Source: Amycolatopsis acidicola
GTDB taxonomy: Bacteria; Actinomycetota; Actinomycetes; Mycobacteriales; Pseudonocardiaceae
Reading direction: 5' to 3'
DNA length: 64,000 nucleotides
Assembly (NCBI RefSeq): GCF_007713735.2
Contig: NZ_VMNW02000007.1
Span: forward strand, 62,001-126,000
Shown here: positions 59,023 through 64,000 of the stretch, piece by piece
How positions within the stretch are numbered: the first letter of the stretch is position 1
How the letters are laid out: each line of letters opens with the position of its first letter
Notes under the pieces: generated by a model
What the model was told of the DNA's origin: nothing
Databases searched by the model: none
What the model saw: only the letters and a program-made list of their open reading frames with translations
Translations under genes and position numbers: made by a program

Positions 59023-60981
59023 TCAACGCTTGACCGCGGCGACGCGGATCTCCGTGCTGAACTCGTATCCGGCGAACGCGGCGCGCAGCGCACGCGGAAC
59101 GTCGTCGTCCGGGTCGTCCAGCGTGAGAACCGCTACCGGTCGCAAGCCGGAATGGTCGACGGTGATGTGGAACCGTGAAGAATCCCCAAGCACCTCGGCG
59201 GCGACCCGGCCCGCCACACGCTCGATGACGTCCCGGCGCAGCGCGGGCTTCGAGATCTTCCCGACGGGCGTCAGCGGCAGCTGATCGAGCACGATGATCT
59301 CGACCGGCACCGAGGCTCGTTCCTGGATGCGGGATCGGCAGAAATCGAGGAGCTCGGCCGGATCGGCGGTCTTCCCTTCGAGGAGTTGCACGTACGCGAT
59401 CGGCAGCTCGCCCTTGAGCGGGTCGGGGCGGCCGATCGCCGCGGCCAGGTGTACCGCGGGATGAGCGGCGATGGCCTCCTCGACCGGCGCCGGGTCGATG
59501 TTGTGCCCGCCGCGGATGATCAGGTCCTTGGCGCGCCCGAAAATCCAGACGTACCCGTCTTCGTCGACGGTGCCGAGATCCCCGGTGCTCGCCCAGCGCC
59601 TGCCCTCGTCGAGCCCCTGCACGAACAACTCGTTCTGCGGGGCCGGATCGAGGTAGCCGGGCGTGACGGTGTCGGTGCCGAACACCAGGAGCCCCCGCTC
59701 CCCTGGCACGCATTCCCTGACGACCACGTTGTTCTCGTCGACTTCGACGGCCTTGACCCGGATGTGGGGCAACGGCAGTCCGGCGGAGCCGACCCGCGGT
59801 TCGCGGTCGTGTCCGGGATGGCCGGTCATCGTCCCGTGTACCTCGGTCATCCCCCAGTTCTCGCGCAGCCAGATGCCGAACCGGTCGTGGAACGCGCGCA
59901 CCAGGGCGAGCGGCACCGTGCTGCCGCCGCAGTGGAAGTCGGTGATGCTGTGCCCTTCCGACGACGTACCGGGAACGGCGAGGAGCGCGGCCGCGGTCGT
60001 GGGCGTGGCCAGCAGCGAGGTCATCCGGTAGCGCCGGGCGATGTCCCAGAAGTTCGCCACGACGCCCTTGTCCCGGAACCCGTCCGGGGTCAGCGTCAGC
60101 AGCGTCTGTCCATAAAGGAATGTCCGAAGTCCGAGCGAAAGCGTTCCGCCGCAATGGAAGTTCGGCATTCCGTGCCCGACCACGCCGTCCTGCCGGGCGC
60201 CCATCAGCGCCCCGACGTTCCAGGCGACGGTCAGCTGGCCGCGATGGGTCATCCGCACCAGCTTCGGCGCACCGGTGGTGCCGCCGGTGGGCATCCGCAT
60301 GACTTCGGCGTCCGGATCGGCGGACGGCGTGAACGTCAACCTGCCCGCCGGATGCGCCGCGAGCGCGGCGGCGAAGTCGTCGGGCGAGTCCGCGGCGTCC
60401 ACGAGCAGGATCCGCCGCAGCGTCGGCACCGCCGCCCGGACCCCGGCCAGCTGTGCGTCGTCGAACTGCCCCGGCGTGGTGACGAGCGCGGTCGCGCCGG
60501 TGGCGTTGAGAATGGCGGCCACCGCGTCCGCTTCCAGGTAGGGGTTGACCGGGATCGCGATGCCCGCAGTGACGGATCCCCAGGTGGCGATCATTCCTTC
60601 CGGCACCATCGGCAGCAGGACACCGACCGCGCCCGGGGCTCCGGCCGCCGTCTCGTGGAACAGGTTCGCCGCGCGTTCGATCGCCTCGGCCAGCTCCCGG
60701 TAGGTGACCGTCCGGGGCGGATCGTCCACGCGGTGCGAACGCAGCTGGATGATCGCGGCCTTGTCCGGATGCTCGGCCGCCGCCGCCCGGATGGCCTCGT
60801 ACACGGTGGCGCCTTCGCGCAGCGCCTCCGGCGGATGCTCTTCGACGCGCCGGATGTCGGCCGGTGACCGCAGCCGCGCCCTGGCTATCCGCCCCTCCCC
60901 CGGCGCCGCTCCCGGCAGCCAGAGCGGGTCACCGGAATCCGCCCGATCCTGCGAGCCCGGCGGGGATTCTGGTCGTGCCAT
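59023..60981 (-). CDS. AMP-forming acyl-CoA synthetase with C-terminal extension
   Basis: A 652-residue ANL ligase. The phosphate loop is MPTGGTTGAPKLVRMTHRG near residues 255-273; LRENWGMTEVHG is near 375, the hinge GRAKDLIIRGGHNIDP near 480, and the catalytic Lys in LTPVGKISKPALR near 570. A segment of about 70 residues follows the normal end (RVAGRVAAEVLGDSSRFHITVDHSG onward), longer than in most members. ATG 60981 has GAGGAGG 12 nt upstream; a longer N-terminus up to 61077 is open but has no better signal. It is transcribed with the amidase at 57381. Confidence 0.86.
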   Translation of the reverse strand: MARPESPPGSQDRADSGDPLWLPGAAPGEGRIARARLRSPADIRRVEEHPPEALREGATVYEAIRAAAAEHPDKAAIIQLRSHRVDDPPRTVTYRELAEAIERAANLFHETAAGAPGAVGVLLPMVPEGMIATWGSVTAGIAIPVNPYLEADAVAAILNATGATALVTTPGQFDDAQLAGVRAAVPTLRRILLVDAADSPDDFAAALAAHPAGRLTFTPSADPDAEVMRMPTGGTTGAPKLVRMTHRGQLTVAWNVGALMGARQDGVVGHGMPNFHCGGTLSLGLRTFLYGQTLLTLTPDGFRDKGVVANFWDIARRYRMTSLLATPTTAAALLAVPGTSSEGHSITDFHCGGSTVPLALVRAFHDRFGIWLRENWGMTEVHGTMTGHPGHDREPRVGSAGLPLPHIRVKAVEVDENNVVVRECVPGERGLLVFGTDTVTPGYLDPAPQNELFVQGLDEGRRWASTGDLGTVDEDGYVWIFGRAKDLIIRGGHNIDPAPVEEAIAAHPAVHLAAAIGRPDPLKGELPIAYVQLLEGKTADPAELLDFCRSRIQERASVPVEIIVLDQLPLTPVGKISKPALRRDVIERVAGRVAAEVLGDSSRFHITVDHSGLRPVAVLTLDDPDDDVPRALRAAFAGYEFSTEIRVAAVKR

Positions 60982-61204
60982 GGGGATTCGCGCCTCCTCG
61001 ATCACCTGCGCTGGCGTCGGATATACGACAGGATCATGCCCCAAGTGTTCATCTTCGTACAGCCTCAGCCTGCCCAAGCACGCCAGCCGGGCACAAGATG
61101 CCCACGCGCTTCATCTCAATAGTGGACAGATCTCGTGTCTGAGTATTGTGTGACGTAATATTTCCTCGTAGGATGCGGGGAACCGACCAGGAGGGACGCG
61201 CACC

Positions 61205-62008
61205 ATGACCAGCTCCATTCCCCGCGCCGACGAGGGATTCGACTTCTCCGGCAGCGGGGTGCTGATCGCGGGTGGCACGTCGGGGGTCGGCCTCGCCACC
61301 GCGGTGGCCTTCGCACAGGCAGGGTGCCGCCGGCTGATGATGCTGGGCCGCGACGAAGAACGCGGCAAGCGCGCGCTCGACCACGTGCTGTCGGCCGTCC
61401 CGGGAGCACACGCGGAGTTCCTGTCCGCGGACGCGAACGACCCCGCGTCGGCGGCCGAGGCCGCCACGGAAGCACACCGCCGGCTGGGCGGGATCGACGT
61501 CCTGGTCAACTCCGTGGTCGCGCCCTACCAGCCGACGCCCCTGCACGAGATACCGCTGGACGAGGTGCGCGACATCCTTACGCGGCAAGCGTTGGGGCCG
61601 CTGGTGATGAGCCGCGCCGTGCTGCCTTTCCTGCGCGAGCAGGGATCGGGCTCGATCGTCAACATCGCCTCCGACGCCGCGAAAGTGCCCACCCCGGGCG
61701 AAACCGTACTGGGCGCGGCGATGTCGGCCATCGTCACGTTCTCGCGCACGCTGGCACTGGAAGCGAAGCGCTACGGCGTGCGGGTCAACGCGATCACACC
61801 GTCGCTGATCGCCAACACCGGCTCCTACGACCGCGCGATGTCCCAGCCCTTCAGCAAGAAGATCTTCGAGAAGATCACGAGCCAGGCACACCTCGGCCTC
61901 ACCGAACCCGAGGACCTCGCCAACCTGACCCTGTTCTTCGCCTCACCGCTGTCCCGGCTCATCACCGGGCAGGTCATCAGCGTCAACGGCGGGATCTCCG
62001 TCGCCTGA
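61205..62008 (+). CDS. SDR-family protein without the catalytic Tyr-x3-Lys
   Basis: A 267-residue SDR-fold protein. The cofactor motif VLIAGGTSGVGLATAVAFA is at residues 19-37, LGRD near 47 suggests NADP, and the structural DVLVNSVVAPYQ is near 99 with Ser in place of the usual second Asn. The Ser strand is intact (VNIASDAAK) but where YxxxK belongs the sequence reads GETVLGAAMSAIVTF, with neither Tyr nor Lys. ATG 61205 follows GGAGGGACG. It may be a catalytically altered SDR such as an enoyl reductase-like form or a non-catalytic binding protein. The 196 bp upstream is shared with the divergent ligase gene. Confidence 0.82.
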   Translation: MTSSIPRADEGFDFSGSGVLIAGGTSGVGLATAVAFAQAGCRRLMMLGRDEERGKRALDHVLSAVPGAHAEFLSADANDPASAAEAATEAHRRLGGIDVLVNSVVAPYQPTPLHEIPLDEVRDILTRQALGPLVMSRAVLPFLREQGSGSIVNIASDAAKVPTPGETVLGAAMSAIVTFSRTLALEAKRYGVRVNAITPSLIANTGSYDRAMSQPFSKKIFEKITSQAHLGLTEPEDLANLTLFFASPLSRLITGQVISVNGGISVA

Positions 62009-62418
62009 TCGCGTTGGGGTTCCGTTGGGGCGGCTGGTTGCGTTGGGGCAGCAACGGACGCGCGTAGCGCGCGCTGTGTGACACCCCACCACCGCCCCGA
62101 TCTGTGAGTGTTCGCGATCGCAAGAGCAGGCTGGGGATCGGGGCGGTGGAGGGGTGTGGTCGGTGGGACGACTCGCTTCGCGTTGCCGGGTGGCGGTTGG
62201 TGCCGTAGTCGGTGGGGTGGGACGGGCCGTCGGGTGGCGATGTTTGTCCCGTCGGGTCGTCGGCCACACCTAGGTCATGCTGTTACCACTCCCTTAAGGG
62301 GTGTTCCGCTCCCCCTTTGGAGAGCAATCCCGCGCAGCGGTGTATCCCCGGCGCCACCGCGCGGTGACAATCGGCCGGACAGGGCAGTGCCGCTCTGGGG
62401 TCGAACGAGGAGACGGTT
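62009..62418. other. 410-bp intergenic region with G-rich repeats
   Basis: No convincing gene. The start holds three near copies of CGTTGGGG (62012-62056); 62140-62250 is a GT-rich stretch of the kind often seen between genes in this group; a perfect palindrome CCCTTAAGGG stands at 62291-62300, about 120 nt before the LuxR gene. The promoter of the LuxR gene must lie in the right half, but I cannot assign boxes. Confidence 0.5.
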
Positions 62419-63522
62419 GTGGACAGTGCTGCCGAACCGGCGGGTGAACTGATCCGGCGTGCCCGTGAAGTGCTCCGCGAGATCGCCCCGCTCGCGGGCT
62501 TCGATATCTCCCCTGCCGTCGTCCGCGACCTCCGCTCTGCCGACAACTCCCTGCGGGCCCTGGAAAACGTCCTCCTGCGCGAACTGTCCACATTCGACGG
62601 ACAGGGCACCGCCGGCGCCCGGGTCGCCGCGGCACTGGCCCGCGTGAGCGCCTTGCGCACGGCGATCCGGGACAGCAGCCTCGTCACCCGCACGGCCGCG
62701 ATGTCCGATCTGCATCGCTGTCTGTCCCGCCTTCGCTCGGCGTCGTCACTGCGGGACCTCGCCGAGCGCGTCCCGGCGGAGGTCAACCGGCTCGGGTACC
62801 GGCGGGCGCTGTTCTCCAACCTGTCCGGGCCGGCGTGGAGCGCGCGGTCGGCGTACGCCTACGCCGATCCCGAGCTGAGCTCCGAACTCGTGCGGGTGGG
62901 CACGGCGGTCCCCGGCAGGCTCGGCCGGGAACTGCCGGAGACCGAGGTGGTGCGCCATCGCGCGCCGGTGCTCGTCGACGACGCGCAGCACAACCCGCGC
63001 GTGCACCACCGCCTCATCAATCTGGCGCGCACCAAGGACTACGTGGTCGCGCCCCTGATCGGGCACGGCCGGGTGATCGGCCTGCTGCACGCCGACCAGC
63101 ACGTGGAGCACGACCGCGTGGACGAGTTCGACCAGCAGCTGCTCGGGCTGTTCGCCGAGGGGCTGGGCTGCGTGTTCGAGCGGGTCGTCTTCCACGAGCG
63201 GCTCAGCGCGATGCGCCATCGGCTGCGCGAGCAGGCCGACGCCGTCGAGGACGTCCTGGGCGGGGCCGGAATCGTCGAAGAGGCCCCGCGCCCGCCGGAC
63301 CCGCTGGAACGCCTCGACGGCCCGCTCGCCGAGCTGACCCGGCGGGAGCTCGATGTGCTGCGGTACCTCGTGCGCGGCGAGAGCAACAGCCGGATCGCCG
63401 AGGAGTTGTACGTCTCCCCCGGCACCGTGAAAACGCACGTCAAGAACGTGCTGCGCAAGCTCGGCGCCACCAACCGCGCCGAGGCGGCGGCCCGCTACCA
63501 CGCGCTCGCCCGCGGGATCTAG
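62419..63522 (+). CDS. GAF-LuxR transcriptional regulator
   Basis: A 367-residue regulator. An N-terminal helical part (1-105) precedes a GAF domain at about 110-265 (SSLRDLAERVPAEVNRLGYRRALFS, APVLVDDAQHNPRVHHRLI, APLIGHGRVIGLLHADQ), a coiled segment, and a LuxR-type helix-turn-helix at about 305-367 (LTRRELDVLRYLVRGESNSRIAEELYVSPGTVKTHVKNVLRKLGATNR). It starts at GTG 62419 after ACGAGGAG. This layout is common among actinobacterial activators of catabolic P450 or dioxygenase genes. The P450 gene starting 111 nt downstream, same strand, is a natural target. Confidence 0.88.
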   Translation: MDSAAEPAGELIRRAREVLREIAPLAGFDISPAVVRDLRSADNSLRALENVLLRELSTFDGQGTAGARVAAALARVSALRTAIRDSSLVTRTAAMSDLHRCLSRLRSASSLRDLAERVPAEVNRLGYRRALFSNLSGPAWSARSAYAYADPELSSELVRVGTAVPGRLGRELPETEVVRHRAPVLVDDAQHNPRVHHRLINLARTKDYVVAPLIGHGRVIGLLHADQHVEHDRVDEFDQQLLGLFAEGLGCVFERVVFHERLSAMRHRLREQADAVEDVLGGAGIVEEAPRPPDPLERLDGPLAELTRRELDVLRYLVRGESNSRIAEELYVSPGTVKTHVKNVLRKLGATNRAEAAARYHALARGI

Positions 63523-63633
63523 GGAGAAATGCAGGGGGAGAAATCTCTTCCTCCGGGGTGATGCACGACACGTCAGGTTGGCCCAAAGATTGGACCACAA
63601 CGTGCACCGACGCCGTCATCCTGGAGGACCTTC

Positions 63634-64000
63634 ATGACCACCACGCCCGAGCTGACCACCCGCCCGATCCCCGAGGAGATCGCGAAGCAGGTCGTGCTGC
63701 CGGAGGGCCACCGCGAAGACGGGCCGCTGTTCGAGGCCTACCGGTGGCTGCGCGAAAACCACCCGCTGGGCCAGGTCCACGTCGAGGGCTACGACCCCGT
63801 CTGGCTGGTGACCAAGCACGCCGACATCATGGAGATCGAGCGGCAGCCGCACGTTTTCACCAGCGGCGGCGGCGACGAACCCGGCTCGCACAACCCGATC
63901 CTGCAGAACCAGGCCGGCGACGAGTTCACCAGGCAGCTCACCGGAGGCAGCCTGCGCATCCTGGAGACCCTGACCTACCTCGACCCGCCGGAGCACACCG
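63634..64000 (+). CDS. Cytochrome P450 (N-terminal part; cut by window end)
   Basis: An open frame from ATG 63634, after GGAGGA, to the window end: 122 residues. It reads like the N-terminus of a P450: [19 protein letters not shown] near residue 31, [17 protein letters not shown] near 56, and the C-helix approach [10 protein letters not shown] at the cut. The heme region lies beyond the window. The LuxR gene upstream is the likely partner regulator. Confidence 0.85.
   Translation, partial: MTTTPELTTRPIPEEIAKQVVLPEGHREDGPLFEAYRWLRENHPLGQVHVEGYDPVWLVTKHADIMEIERQPHVFTSGGGDEPGSHNPILQNQAGDEFTRQLTGGSLRILETLTYLDPPEHT

Overview
The window is a dense catabolic region of a high-GC actinomycete. Third codon positions are almost always G or C, GTG starts are common, and neighbouring genes are often joined by ATGA or GTGA overlaps. 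The gene content fits a soil member of the Pseudonocardiales (Amycolatopsis-like): P450/ferredoxin pairs, a mycofactocin-type SDR, PaaX and IclR regulators, and many CoA ligases and CoA transferases. The genus is an inference. I saw no rRNA, tRNA, CRISPR array, transposase or phage gene.

Region A (1-19.6 kb) is a gentisate-type aromatic degradation block. It holds a CoA ligase, an MHS transporter and a class III CoA transferase; a dienelactone-hydrolase-like protein and a crotonase; a gentisate 1,2-dioxygenase / FAH hydrolase / PrpF-type isomerase operon; a flavin hydroxylase with a hotdog thioesterase; a GntR/FadR-type regulator; an aldehyde dehydrogenase; an SDR; and an acyl-CoA dehydrogenase with an isocitrate-lyase-superfamily lyase. 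Seven copies of a palindrome with core TGGTTTGACCA lie in the promoter regions of these units and of the GntR gene, so the block looks like one local regulon. A P450/ferredoxin reductase/ferredoxin operon (14.6-17.4 kb) lies inside the block but carries no copy.

Region B (19.8-31.3 kb) has an MHS transporter, an IclR regulator, a PaaX-like regulator and a six-gene aerobic benzoyl-CoA (box) operon: boxC, boxB, a thioredoxin-reductase-like FNR, a 7Fe-type ferredoxin, a BoxD/PaaZ-type aldehyde dehydrogenase and an aldo/keto reductase. A second PaaX-family regulator is divergent from it. The single-chain BoxA reductase appears to be replaced by separate ferredoxin and reductase genes.

Region C (31.3-43.0 kb) is a CoA-thioester module of unknown substrate. 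It has an SDR, a ligase, a crotonase, two tandem class III CoA transferases lacking the usual catalytic Asp, another SDR, an IpdAB-like pair and a MarR regulator; a divergent operon encodes a crotonase, a nitronate-monooxygenase-like (IpdC-like) protein and an acyl-CoA dehydrogenase. The ligase and one crotonase are clear paralogues of Region A genes. The layout suggests hydrolytic opening of a cyclic CoA ester, as in steroid C/D-ring catabolism, but with a different partner set.

Region D (43.0-50.6 kb) is a six-gene minus-strand unit: CoA transferase, aldehyde dehydrogenase, MFS transporter, mycofactocin-type SDR, a natural P450-[3Fe-4S] ferredoxin fusion, and a ferredoxin reductase. Region E (50.7-61 kb) has an aromatic-acid transporter/amidase/MarR operon, a FUSC efflux-type membrane protein divergent from a zinc alcohol dehydrogenase, a second amidase and an acyl-CoA ligase. 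A 19-bp operator is shared between the MarR start region and the FUSC/ADH divergent promoter. The window ends with an SDR lacking its catalytic Tyr/Lys, a GAF-LuxR regulator and the start of another P450.

As a whole the segment takes up aromatic or alicyclic acids and amides (four MFS carriers, two amidases), activates them to CoA esters, oxidises them with P450s, flavin or diiron oxygenases, and feeds the products through beta-oxidation-like steps to central metabolism.
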